Source: UBA4582 sp013204195
GTDB lineage: Bacteria > Pseudomonadota > Gammaproteobacteria > Pseudomonadales > Azotimanducaceae
Reading direction: 5' to 3'
Assembly (NCBI GenBank): GCA_963925735.1
Contig: CAWUUH010000042.1
Coordinates: forward strand, 9,002-73,001
DNA length: 64,000 nt
The first letter of the stretch is position 1, and every line of letters starts with the position of its first letter. Both the position numbers and the translations under genes were made by a program. This document shows, in pieces, positions 1 to 8,469 of the stretch. The notes below the pieces were generated by a model. It saw only the letters and a program-made list of their open reading frames with translations, did not search any database and was not told where the DNA came from.

Positions 1-5
1 GTGAA

Positions 6-65
6 TGTTTCAGTTAATGTTTCAGTTAATGTTTCAGTGAATGTTGCCGTTAATGCGTCAGTTAA
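6..65. repeat. 12-bp tandem repeat array, five copies
   Basis: Five consecutive 12-bp units follow the pattern TGTTTCAGTTAA, with increasing divergence towards position 65. Read in frame 1 on the plus strand, positions 1-72 form an open frame of Val-Asn-Val-Ser repeats ending at a TAA at 70-72. It could therefore be the 3' end of a gene that starts left of the window, or a non-coding array whose unit length happens to be a multiple of three. The rest of the gap up to 259 shows no gene or clear terminator. Confidence 0.75.
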
Positions 66-259
66 GGGTTAAGCCAAGCGGTTGACAGTAACAGGTATGT
101 TCCCGTCATGAAATCAGATCCTGCTGCAGCCGATAACGGGCAGCGCAGTCTCGAACTAACCAGCCTACCCTAGGCTCGACAAGCTCAGCACCGTCATATT
201 AAAAGCAGTCATACCACCCCACAAACAGTTTGGTATCACGAGCTTCAATTCAGCCGCTG

Positions 260-1390
260 TTAACGCGCGAATTGAATCAAGACCCCAGCGGCCACCGCCG
301 AGCCAATAACACCTGCGACGTTTGGACCCATCGCGTGCATCAATAGAAAATTATGGGGGTTCGCTTCAAGACCTAGCTTATTCGCCACTCGAGCGGCCAT
401 GGGCACTGCGGACACTCCCGCGGCACCGATCAAGGGATTGATTTGTTGTTTTGACAACAGGTTAAGTAGTTTTGCCATCAACACCCCTGTCGCCGTACCG
501 ATGCAAAATGCGACCATGCCCAGCAATAGAATACCCAGCGTCTCGGCCACCAGAAATTGGTCAGCGCGAAGTTTCGAACCCACGGCCAGACCCAACAAAA
601 TCGTAACGACATTGATCAGCGCGTTTTGAGTCGTATCGCTGAGGCGATCGACCATGCCACATTCACGCATAAAATTACCGAAGCAGAACATCCCTAACAG
701 CGGCGCCGCACTTGGCACCAACATGGCAACCAACACCAACAGCACCACGGGGAAAAATATTTTCTCTCGCCGAGATACCACCCGCAGCTGAGTCATCACA
801 ATCTCGCGCTCTCGCTGGGTCGTTAGTGCGCGCATAATCGGTGGCTGGATGAGCGGCACCAGGGCCATATAGGAATAAGCGGCCACTGCGATGGCCCCCA
901 GCATATGGGGCGCCAGAATACCGGCGACATAAATTGCCGTGGGCCCATCGGCGCCACCAATAATACCGATTGCCGCCGCTTCCTGAATGGAAAAGTCGAA
1001 CCAACCCAGAGAGGTCAGACCGACCGCTCCGAGAAGCGTGGCAAATATACCGAACTGGGCGGCAGCCCCGAGCCAGAGCGTCTTCGGATTGGCCAGCAAG
1101 GGACCAAAGTCGGTCATGGCTCCAACACCCATAAATATCAACAAAGGAAACATGCCGGTTTCAAGACCCATGACATAAAACTGGTGCAGTATGCCTTCAC
1201 CGACGGCGATATCGACACCCGGGATATTACTCAGCAAGCCACCAAACCCGATCGGCACCAACAGCAACGGCTCGAAGCCTCGCCCGATCGCCAGGTACAG
1301 TAACGTCAGGGACACCAACAACATAACGCCCTGATCTGCCTGCAGTTGATAAATTCCGCTGGTATGCCAGAGTTCGAGTAACTGCTCCAT
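260..1390 (-). CDS. oadB: Oxaloacetate decarboxylase beta subunit, Na+ pump
   Basis: Integral-membrane subunit of a Na+-translocating decarboxylase. In the family it carries out decarboxylation of the carboxybiotin delivered by the alpha subunit and couples it to Na+ export. The 376-residue protein is hydrophobic throughout. It carries the family motif GGADGPT at residues 145-151, whose Asp148 corresponds to the essential membrane aspartate. It is the last gene of oadG-oadA-oadB, starting 7 bp after the oadA stop. Length is at the short end for OadB but matches the compact form. A methylmalonyl- or glutaconyl-CoA decarboxylase beta subunit would look similar; the oadA neighbour decides for oxaloacetate. 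Confidence 0.9.
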   Translation of the reverse strand: MEQLLELWHTSGIYQLQADQGVMLLVSLTLLYLAIGRGFEPLLLVPIGFGGLLSNIPGVDIAVGEGILHQFYVMGLETGMFPLLIFMGVGAMTDFGPLLANPKTLWLGAAAQFGIFATLLGAVGLTSLGWFDFSIQEAAAIGIIGGADGPTAIYVAGILAPHMLGAIAVAAYSYMALVPLIQPPIMRALTTQREREIVMTQLRVVSRREKIFFPVVLLVLVAMLVPSAAPLLGMFCFGNFMRECGMVDRLSDTTQNALINVVTILLGLAVGSKLRADQFLVAETLGILLLGMVAFCIGTATGVLMAKLLNLLSKQQINPLIGAAGVSAVPMAARVANKLGLEANPHNFLLMHAMGPNVAGVIGSAVAAGVLIQFAR

Positions 1391-1397
1391 AACCGAC

Positions 1398-3173
1398 CTA
1401 CCCGAACGTCATTAAAGTGTCGCCCGCAGACACCGCCTGACCTTCTCTGACTAGCACTTGCGACACCTTGCCGGCGCAACTGGCACGAATTTCAGTCTCC
1501 ATCTTCATGGCTTCCAGAACCACCACCACGTCACCACTGTTCAAATGGTCACCGACGGCGACGTTGACCCGAGTAATGTTCCCAGACAACGGGGCCAGCA
1601 CGCCAACCCCACCGGGGCTGGCAGGTTCAAGGGTATTTACCACTGGCGCGGTAGACAGTATGTCACCCCCTGAACTGACCTTAACCACATAAACCTGGCC
1701 GGCCACCTCCACAGAGTAAGTTTCAGGCTGGCCACTGGGTACTGCTGCTACCGCCGGCACCGCAACGGCCTCTGGCTCCAAACCGGGCGCTGGCTCAAAG
1801 GCTTCCGGATGATGTCGGTTCGTTAGGAATTTCAAACCTGGCTGGGGGAACAACGCATAGGTCAGCACGTCATCATCGAGGTTATCACCAAAGATCAAGG
1901 ATTTTTCCGCCTGTAGTCCCAGTAACTCTTTCTTTAACTTTTCGAACTCGGACGTCAACAAATCTGCCGGCCGACAGGTAATGGCTTCACCGCCTGCCAG
2001 CACACGGGTCTGCAACGCTGAGTCTACCGGCGCGGGCGTCATGCCGTACTCGCCTTTAAGCACGCCTTCGGTCTCTTTCGTAATATTTTTATAACGCTCG
2101 CCGGCCAACACGTTCAAGACCGCCTGGGTACCAACGATTTGAGACGTCGGGGTGACCAAGGGAATGAAACCCAGATCCTTGCGGACCAGAGGGATTTCGA
2201 GCAACACCTCGTCCAACCGGTCACCCGCATTCTGCTCGCGCAATTGATTTTCAAGGTTAGTCAGCATGCCACCAGGAACCTGCGCGACCAATATTCTAGA
2301 ATCGATGCCGCGCAGGGCGCCTTCGAATTTCGCATACTTCTTCCGTACTTCACGAAAATAAGCCGCAATCTCTTCCAGTAAATTAATATTCAGACCGGTA
2401 TCACGATCGGTATCTTGCAATATCGCCACCAGCGATTCTGTTGGCGAGTGACCGTAGGTCATGCTCATCGAAGAGATCGCCGTGTCGACGTTATCAATGC
2501 CCGCTTCGATGGCTTTGAGATAAGTCGCTGTCGACATGCCGGTGGTCGCATGACATTGCATGTGAATCGGGATATTAACGACTTTTTTGAGTTCTGAAAT
2601 CAGCTCAAAAGCAACATAGGGCTTCAACAAACCTGCCATATCCTTGATGGCAATAGAATCGGCACCCATGGACTCAAGCGCCTGCCCCATCGCCACCCAA
2701 CCCTCAATATTGTGCACCGGACTGACGGTATATGACAAAGTACCCTGGGCATGCTTGCCCTGCTTCAGCACCGCCTTGATCGATGACTCAAGATTTCGAG
2801 GATCGTTCATGGCATCAAAGATGCGAAACACGTCGACGCCATTGACCGCTGCACGTTCCACAAATTTGTTCACCAAGTCATCAGCGTAATGCCGATAACC
2901 AAGAATATTTTGTCCTCTGAAGAGCATTTGTTGCGGCGTGTTTGGCATGGCCTTCTTGAGCTCGCGAATACGCTCCCAAGGGTCCTCACCCAAATAGCGA
3001 ATACACGCATCGAAGGTTGCACCACCCCAGCTTTCGAGAGACCAAAAGCCCACCTGATCAAGTTTGTCTGCGATGGGTAACATGTCGTCCAACCGCATAC
3101 GGGTGGCGAATAGTGACTGATGTGCGTCGCGCAACACCACATCGGTGATGCCGAGGGGTTTCTTCTCGCTCAT
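1398..3173 (-). CDS. oadA: Oxaloacetate decarboxylase alpha subunit
   Basis: Cytoplasmic biotin-carrying carboxyltransferase that moves CO2 from oxaloacetate to biotin, yielding pyruvate, and passes carboxybiotin to OadB. The N-terminal two thirds is the HMGL-like carboxyltransferase barrel, opening with DVVLRDAHQS. A PYC_OADA-type domain follows, then a Pro/Ala/Val-rich linker near residues 470-490. A biotinyl domain closes the protein, with the biotin-acceptor Lys557 in AMKM (555-558). Length of 591 is normal for OadA. The gene follows oadG after a 163-bp gap and is nearly fused to oadB. The missing biotin-carboxylase domain rules out full-length pyruvate carboxylase. Confidence 0.95.
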   Translation of the reverse strand: MSEKKPLGITDVVLRDAHQSLFATRMRLDDMLPIADKLDQVGFWSLESWGGATFDACIRYLGEDPWERIRELKKAMPNTPQQMLFRGQNILGYRHYADDLVNKFVERAAVNGVDVFRIFDAMNDPRNLESSIKAVLKQGKHAQGTLSYTVSPVHNIEGWVAMGQALESMGADSIAIKDMAGLLKPYVAFELISELKKVVNIPIHMQCHATTGMSTATYLKAIEAGIDNVDTAISSMSMTYGHSPTESLVAILQDTDRDTGLNINLLEEIAAYFREVRKKYAKFEGALRGIDSRILVAQVPGGMLTNLENQLREQNAGDRLDEVLLEIPLVRKDLGFIPLVTPTSQIVGTQAVLNVLAGERYKNITKETEGVLKGEYGMTPAPVDSALQTRVLAGGEAITCRPADLLTSEFEKLKKELLGLQAEKSLIFGDNLDDDVLTYALFPQPGLKFLTNRHHPEAFEPAPGLEPEAVAVPAVAAVPSGQPETYSVEVAGQVYVVKVSSGGDILSTAPVVNTLEPASPGGVGVLAPLSGNITRVNVAVGDHLNSGDVVVVLEAMKMETEIRASCAGKVSQVLVREGQAVSAGDTLMTFG

Positions 3174-3336
3174 AGCGTCTAGAGCCTTTTATACTTTAAT
3201 GGTAGTTAAGCCGTCATGATGAACGACACTTTTTCTCAGCAACCACTGGGTTTAGCGGCAACTTCGACGGCTGGTTTTGACAGCGCTTGGTATGAATATC
3301 ACAGGAACCCAACGAAATCTATGGGCCAAGGTTGAA

Positions 3337-3558
3337 TCAATCCTTTTGCTTTCGATATTGATGCACGGCTGCGGTTATTGCTGCCAACAGTCGAGGATCA
3401 GCCTGGGCAGCTGGCGTCACACTGGTGACCGCTTTGGGCGCTTCACGTAGGAGGCGCGACATTAACGTCGTCGCACCCACCAGCAACGTCAAAAAGACGA
3501 ATACCGTACCCATGCCATACATCGCCAGATTCAAGCCCTCAAGCAGTAAGTCAGACAC
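3337..3558 (-). CDS. oadG: Oxaloacetate decarboxylase gamma subunit
   Basis: Small single-span membrane subunit that in the family anchors alpha to beta and stabilises the complex. I place the start at a GTG at 3558 because GGAG lies 8 bases upstream and the product then opens directly with the membrane segment (LLLEGLNLAMYGMG). An upstream ATG at 3636 would add 26 residues with no gamma-subunit character. The 73-residue product has one transmembrane helix followed by an Ala/Pro linker and a charged tail ending HQYRKQKD. First gene of oadGAB. Confidence 0.85.
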   Translation of the reverse strand: MSDLLLEGLNLAMYGMGTVFVFLTLLVGATTLMSRLLREAPKAVTSVTPAAQADPRLLAAITAAVHQYRKQKD

Positions 3559-3733
3559 AACCCTGTCTCCATTAGTTAGCCCACAGTTGAGTGGCGCCAA
3601 GATTTTCACAATACCACGTCGGCTGGCCTTGCTCACCTAATTCAGGCGACGGCGGCGCAGAAAAAACGATTTTACCGAGCAGACTTACACTCACGCCTCA
3701 ACCCTAACGTCAGACCTAAAAAGCATCAGACAT

Positions 3734-3759
3734 AAAAAAGACGCCTTGATGGCGCCTTT
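3734..3759 (-). terminator. Rho-independent terminator after the secreted-protein gene
   Basis: On the minus strand a 9-bp stem (AAAGGCGCC with GGCGTCTTT, one G-U pair) with a 5-base loop is followed by six T residues. It lies between the stop of the large secreted-protein gene (3995) and oadG (3558), so it should end that transcript before the oad operon. The rest of 3559-3994 holds a 36-bp palindrome and no gene. Confidence 0.7.
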
Positions 3760-3914
3760 GGTTTCACTGATAGCACTTCCGTTGCATTGCCGGTTTTGGT
3801 TTTTTTGAGCGTGATTTTCAAACTCAACCCGACTCCCCCACAGTTTATAGTCGCGTTACCTAATCATCACGGCGTGATAGCCTCAGCAGAAACCACCTGT
3901 CATGAATCATCGGA

Positions 3915-3950
3915 CGGTCAGTGCAACACTCGCGAGTGTTGCGCTGACCG
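3915..3950. repeat. 36-bp near-perfect palindrome
   Basis: Two 18-base arms meet without a spacer at 3932/3933, starting CGGTCAGTGC and ending GCGCTGACCG, with a single G-T style mismatch. As RNA it would give a very stable hairpin 45 bases past the stop of the secreted-protein gene. No T tract follows on the minus strand, so it is more likely an mRNA 3'-end stabiliser or protein-binding palindrome than a classical terminator. Confidence 0.7.
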
Positions 3951-3994
3951 CGCGAATTAAAACTCACTCACCATCTATTTTTCTTTATCCTTTC

Positions 3995-6460
3995 TTACGA
4001 CCCTCCTTGTTTTCTTGCTTTTTTCATTGCTTTTTTCATTGATTTTAGGGAATTTTTGGCATTTTTGGCAGAGGACGCTGGCATCGGCACAGACACTTCG
4101 GAATCATACGAGTCACTCGTAACTGGCAGAACATCCCAGACTGACTCTTCTTCCTCAATAAACTCGTAGTTTACATCGTTAGTCGCCGTCAGCTCTCGAA
4201 TCGTATAACTCATATCAAGCACGGGTCCAAAGCCGGTTCGCCAGCCAACCGCCAAGGTGGTTATGCCGTTGTCTCGACCGTGCACAGGACCAAAGTAGCC
4301 GTGGGTTTTTGAATGCTGGTTGCGCATGTCGCTGGTAAAGCCTATGTCTGCATAACTTTTATTCAACGTGACGACCGCATCAAGTGATGGCGCAACAGTA
4401 CTTGAGTTATGGTAAACGATGCCCATGGCGACGTAACCCTCAGGTGCGATCGGGCGCCAAGCCCAAGCATAGTCGGCATTATTATTCCCGCCTTTCATTT
4501 TGATAAGAAACTCATATCCCACTGGGGGCGCTGTGATGCCTGCAGCTTTTTTGACGATCACAGACTGCTCGACATCCCCGTTATTCGCGTAGGTGCCGCC
4601 TAATGCTGCCCAACCAGCGGGTATATTTTTGGGCATGCCAATAGTCGTGCCGGTCTTGTCCAATTCAATGTCTGTACCCGACGGCAACCAATAATGATCA
4701 ATCATGCGTCCCGACCAGACATTATCAAAATCAAACCACGCTTGATAAACCAATTTTTCTTGTGGCTTGCCAGCCACTATCTGGTCGTATTTAAAGTCAA
4801 GCGTGGTCTGCAGCTGACTCCGCAACTTTCCATAAATATCGTTCTGGATATCCGTAAACGAATCACATCTCCATTGCCGTCTTGTACACTTGTTTGAGGT
4901 GTTCGGCATGAAGGAATTGAAGGTGTTCTTATCTGTTTCCATAAGCGCATCGATATTCAACGAGATATCGTTCGTTAGCGCTTGCCAATCACCGTCAATA
5001 GTCGACATGCGTTGTTCCGGTGTTGCCGAGAGCGCGAGTACCGGGCTCAGGCTGTTCGAGAGCTCAATGATGACGCCGGTGTATTCAATAGCCGCGCCTT
5101 CTGCGACCCAGTGGATGCGTTTTTTCCAGGCCTTCTCATCGTCTTCCCATTCCTTGCTATTACTTGAACATTTACTGAATGCACAGGATACGTCAGAGGC
5201 TACATCACCCATATCACCGATAACGTCTCCCAGTTCACCACCAAAGCTATTGAAGAAGTTACCTGCGCCGTTGCCGAAATCGGTCGCCAAGCCTGCTGTT
5301 TCGTTAAAGCCTTGCTCAAAAGCTTTGCCGACTGCGCCAACAGTTTGGTCTCGCGCCAATGCTTCGAGCTCTTTGACTATTTCTTTGCCAAGGGTTTTAG
5401 CGATCTGACCCGCCATTTTGTCCACTTCCATCACGGCAGAGCCCAGATTCAGGTTAAAAGTTTCGTTAAACAAACCCGGCAGCTTGATATTGATCGTTGC
5501 TTTTGCTTCCGGAATCTTGCCTTGGGCAATATCGAGAAATCCGGTTTTAACGCTCAACTTTGTAATCGTATAGCCGCTCCTCATAAGGGTATCTGGAATA
5601 TCGCCCACGGTGTTTCGTAGATCCGGCGGCAACATATCAAAAAACGCCGAATCGGTGAATTTTCTGATCTCATCACCGATCTGTCGCTTGGCATCCTCTA
5701 ACTTTTCCGCCGCGTCCTCTACATCCCAGTCAACTTCTATGTAGTTGCCTTCGAGTTCACCCAATCCGCTAAAACTGGCATCAATGTAAAAATTTCCCAG
5801 CGCTGGGCTAGACAGATCCCCTGTGACGGCCGTTGGTTGCCTTTTTATGGCGTCAACAGAAAGGGCAAGGTCGCTCGCCCGTATCGGCAGGAAACCAAAG
5901 ACGTTCTCCCAGACTTCGTTCTCTGCCATTTCGGCGCCAATCCCCAGAGAATCAGGATCAATTTCCCCTGTCAGGCGGTTTATGGAAACGCCTACCTCGA
6001 GTGACATGCCAATAGGCCCACGAGTTGGGTCGAGTCTTAGTCCTATTGGAATACGGGTTGTCAGGCTAGGTTCCATTGTCGGTGAAACCCGCAATTCGAA
6101 CTCCACATACTCAGGTAACTCTATGACTGACCCCAAAGTACCTCGGAGGTTTTCGATAAATTCAGCACCACCGGGAATGAAAGAGAGTGCTTGGTCTAGC
6201 GCACTTTCTTCGCGAGCGGTGAAGACCACTTGAGCGATGTAGTCACCCTCTGACACGCTAAAGCTATACCGTTCTGTGCCAGGAATATTCGTTTTGTACA
6301 TATTTGTGTTCGGATCTTTCTCTATTCTCAAGAAACCGTACTTGTACACATCATTGCCATAGGTATCGTCAATGGCGAAAGACTGAGCAGGTTGCAGCAG
6401 CCCCACAAGACCAAACACTGCCAACATGGCGGCAAAAACCGGAATACGCGTTTGTAACAT
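3995..6460 (-). CDS. Large secreted protein with Vps62-like C-terminal segment, role unknown
   Basis: I do not recognise the overall protein. The start at 6460 has a GGGAGAG ribosome site 4 bases upstream; an in-frame ATG 57 bases earlier would put a charged tail before the signal peptide. The 821-residue product begins with a clear Sec signal peptide (hydrophobic core about 7-22, likely cut after SFA at 29). A long region, about 50-400, is rich in beta-strand-like and amphipathic segments. A Gly/Phe/Asp-rich stretch with repeated short cores (about 370-430) and four cysteines in the middle follow. From about 668, WRPIAPEGYVAMG and PSLDAVV resemble the Vps62 (DUF946) family. The C-terminus is Lys-rich. 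Monocistronic, with its own terminator. Export is well supported; function is not. Confidence 0.7.
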   Translation of the reverse strand: MLQTRIPVFAAMLAVFGLVGLLQPAQSFAIDDTYGNDVYKYGFLRIEKDPNTNMYKTNIPGTERYSFSVSEGDYIAQVVFTAREESALDQALSFIPGGAEFIENLRGTLGSVIELPEYVEFELRVSPTMEPSLTTRIPIGLRLDPTRGPIGMSLEVGVSINRLTGEIDPDSLGIGAEMAENEVWENVFGFLPIRASDLALSVDAIKRQPTAVTGDLSSPALGNFYIDASFSGLGELEGNYIEVDWDVEDAAEKLEDAKRQIGDEIRKFTDSAFFDMLPPDLRNTVGDIPDTLMRSGYTITKLSVKTGFLDIAQGKIPEAKATINIKLPGLFNETFNLNLGSAVMEVDKMAGQIAKTLGKEIVKELEALARDQTVGAVGKAFEQGFNETAGLATDFGNGAGNFFNSFGGELGDVIGDMGDVASDVSCAFSKCSSNSKEWEDDEKAWKKRIHWVAEGAAIEYTGVIIELSNSLSPVLALSATPEQRMSTIDGDWQALTNDISLNIDALMETDKNTFNSFMPNTSNKCTRRQWRCDSFTDIQNDIYGKLRSQLQTTLDFKYDQIVAGKPQEKLVYQAWFDFDNVWSGRMIDHYWLPSGTDIELDKTGTTIGMPKNIPAGWAALGGTYANNGDVEQSVIVKKAAGITAPPVGYEFLIKMKGGNNNADYAWAWRPIAPEGYVAMGIVYHNSSTVAPSLDAVVTLNKSYADIGFTSDMRNQHSKTHGYFGPVHGRDNGITTLAVGWRTGFGPVLDMSYTIRELTATNDVNYEFIEEEESVWDVLPVTSDSYDSEVSVPMPASSAKNAKNSLKSMKKAMKKARKQGGS

Positions 6461-7018
6461 TTGACTCTCCCATCTGGACCGGTGCGATTGTTTATTTCGC
6501 CTTAGCCCCTGTTTCACATTCGTCTCTGGCCGCTATGGCAGAGATCAGACCCACTCGACTTTTTGTATCTTAGATTTTTGTGCTTAGCTGCGGCTAATAA
6601 TAGGCCCAGATTGCAACACGATCGCCTAAGGCACAGCGATTAAAGTGCTTCCAATCAAAGTAGATCGATGCCTGCAGCCACCTCGAGGCCGACTATATAT
6701 CTCGCCAACACAAAATACTATCGGAATCCACACAGATAAAAGACGAGTAGCGCTGCCACGCATTAGTAAAATTTTCCCAGACTAATTTTCCCATACTGAA
6801 AGGTGACCGACTTGCCATTCATACTAGATGCTAGGGCCGGATTGGCGGGCAGCTGAAAATTTGACGGTACTCGCAGGCAGGCTGGATTTTGCATACTGAA
6901 ACCTGGGTTGTGATTGCTAACGACCTGAACGCTGACACGAGGGTTGCGCAGCGGGCGCGATATTAACAGGTAGTCTTTTGAGCTAACCTTGGAGAGAGGA
7001 TAGATGGCGAGCAATAGA
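6461..7018. other. 558-bp stretch without a recognisable gene
   Basis: This must hold the promoter of the minus-strand secreted-protein gene and the 3' flank of the tRNA-Ser gene. I could not pick a convincing -35/-10 pair. A frame of about 110 codons on the minus strand runs from inside the tRNA-Ser gene to 6763, but it lacks its own ribosome site. Just downstream of the tRNA, ATAGATGGCG occurs twice and GGAGAGAGG repeats part of the tRNA acceptor end. Confidence 0.5.
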
Positions 7019-7109
7019 TGGCGGAGAGAGAGGGATTCGAACCCTCGATACGCTATTAACGTATACGCCCTTAGCAGGGGCGCGCCTTCAGCCACTCGGC
7101 CATCTCTCC
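7019..7109 (-). tRNA. tRNA-Ser (anticodon GCU)
   Basis: Read on the minus strand, the gene opens with acceptor GGAGAGA pairing with TCTCTCC, has D-loop GCCGAGTGGCTGAAGGC and anticodon stem-loop CCCCTGCTAAGGG (anticodon GCT). It has a long variable arm typical of class II tRNAs, T-loop GGTTCGAATCC and an encoded CCA (7019-7021). The 91-base length suits tRNA-Ser. In E. coli the corresponding gene lies next to csrA and tRNA-Arg. Confidence 0.95.
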
Positions 7110-7310
7110 GTATAACTGGTTCGGATATCCCATCAACCTAGGAAAGGTCAGTGCGAATTCATGCGAGGAGTCGAATACACAAAGCGCCGGTGTCCCCGGT
7201 TTTTGCGGTGCTACACCTGCACGCCGATGAAATCGCAATCGCGACATCATTGTTGGAAAATCATTGTTGGCTTTCACTGCTTATTAGCTGTGAAACCACA
7301 TTGTATAAAT

Positions 7311-7387
7311 TGGTGCGCTGGGAGGGAATCGAACCCCCGACCGCCTGGTTCGTAGCCAGGTACTCTATCCAGCTGAGCTACCAGCGC
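7311..7387 (-). tRNA. tRNA-Arg (anticodon ACG)
   Basis: On the minus strand, acceptor GCGCTGG pairs with CCAGCGC. The D-arm reads TAGCTCAGCTGGATAGAG, and the anticodon loop CTACGAA sits in a CCTGG/CCAGG stem (anticodon ACG, read as ICG after deamination). The T-arm has GGTTCGATTCC and the CCA end is encoded (7311-7313). Length is 77 bases. It lies about 200 bp upstream of tRNA-Ser on the same strand. Confidence 0.96.
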
Positions 7388-7642
7388 AAAGAACGCGTAT
7401 TATCATGATGAGACTAGGTCCCGTCAACTTGCTTCTCGCTTAACTCGCGAATAGTCACCCACAATTCACACTTGGGTCGCATTAATCTCGTGATTCCCCC
7501 TCATTTCGTCGAAATCACCTTGCGTCGCCACCACCAATATTACGATTTTACTAAAAACCTGGCAGGCGCTGTAATATTTGGCTCCCTGGGATTACACTGG
7601 ACGCTACATCACCCACAATCTTAAAACCTTGCGAAGCCGGCT

Positions 7643-8449
7643 ATGAAATCCGTCAACATCATTCTTGATCTGCTGCGTACCTACATGGAGCGGGGTACCA
7701 GCGTCGCGAATATTATGGCCACTGGCGCCATGTTTGGTTGCAGCGAAAACCAAATGCGAGTGAACCTGTCGCGACTCGTCGCCAAGGGTTCGATTATTAA
7801 CTTTGCTCGAGGCGCTTACCGCCTGGCCGAAACGCTGGATCCCGTGAACGACTTTATCGAATCTTGGCGACTTGGCGAAGATCGCACCAAACCATGGGCG
7901 CACACCTGGCTGCTTGCCTCTAGCAGCGCCGATGCAGCTGCCAACAACCAGAACCGTCACCGCTGGGCATTGTACAGCCATGGCTTTCGCCCAACACCGG
8001 CCGCGTGCTGGATTCGTCCAGACAACTTGGCCTTGACTCACAAGCAACTGGAACTGCGTTTATTCCAGCTCGGCGTTTGCGACGACACGATGCTTGCCAG
8101 CAATGCTGGCATCAATGCCCGCTGGCAGAAACATTGGCAAACACAGTTCAACATGGCATCGCTGACTCAGTCGTACCTGCAGACCTATGATTCCTTGACT
8201 GAGAGTATGGCGACATTGCACCGCCTGCCAAAGCAAACCGCGATGAAAGAGACCTTCTATTTGGGTGGCCACGCCATTCAGGTCCTCGCCCTGGATCCAT
8301 TGCTACCCACGGAATTTCTCGATGGCCAGCCCCGCCGAGCTCTCTGGCAAGCCATGCTTGCCTACGACAGCATGGGCCGTGAATTATGGGCAGACGCCGA
8401 GACAGATAAACCTTATAGTATTCCAACCTCAAAATTGGCCTTCCAATAA
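7643..8449 (+). CDS. PaaX-family transcriptional regulator
   Basis: The 268-residue protein has the PaaX layout. An N-terminal winged helix (about 1-65) contains the family-like SENQMRVNLSRLVAKGSI, followed by GAYRLAE. A central segment with WLLAS, and a C-terminal domain with DPLLPTEFLDGQPRRALW, which closely resembles the PaaX C-terminal LPxxLLP-type region, complete it. PaaX itself represses phenylacetyl-CoA catabolism. No paa gene is nearby, so the ligand is unknown. A desaturase gene starts 20 bp downstream on the same strand, so control of membrane-lipid or acyl-CoA metabolism is a reasonable inference. Confidence 0.75.
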   Translation: MKSVNIILDLLRTYMERGTSVANIMATGAMFGCSENQMRVNLSRLVAKGSIINFARGAYRLAETLDPVNDFIESWRLGEDRTKPWAHTWLLASSSADAAANNQNRHRWALYSHGFRPTPAACWIRPDNLALTHKQLELRLFQLGVCDDTMLASNAGINARWQKHWQTQFNMASLTQSYLQTYDSLTESMATLHRLPKQTAMKETFYLGGHAIQVLALDPLLPTEFLDGQPRRALWQAMLAYDSMGRELWADAETDKPYSIPTSKLAFQ

Positions 8450-8469
8450 TCCTCGGAGCATGAACGACC

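Noticed and set aside
1398..3173. Pyruvate carboxylase subunit B
   Set aside because: Gene order with a membrane beta subunit and a small gamma subunit identifies the Na+ pump oxaloacetate decarboxylase.
4890..5408. 172-codon plus-strand frame inside the secreted-protein gene
   Set aside because: Antisense shadow; the minus-strand frame has a signal peptide, ribosome site and terminator.
6995..7030. Partial repeat of the tRNA-Ser 3' end as a possible integration site
   Set aside because: Only about 9-10 bases are repeated and no integrase or foreign-looking block follows.
6763..7095. 110-codon minus-strand frame starting inside tRNA-Ser
   Set aside because: Its start lies in the tRNA gene and no ribosome site or recognisable motif supports the downstream part.
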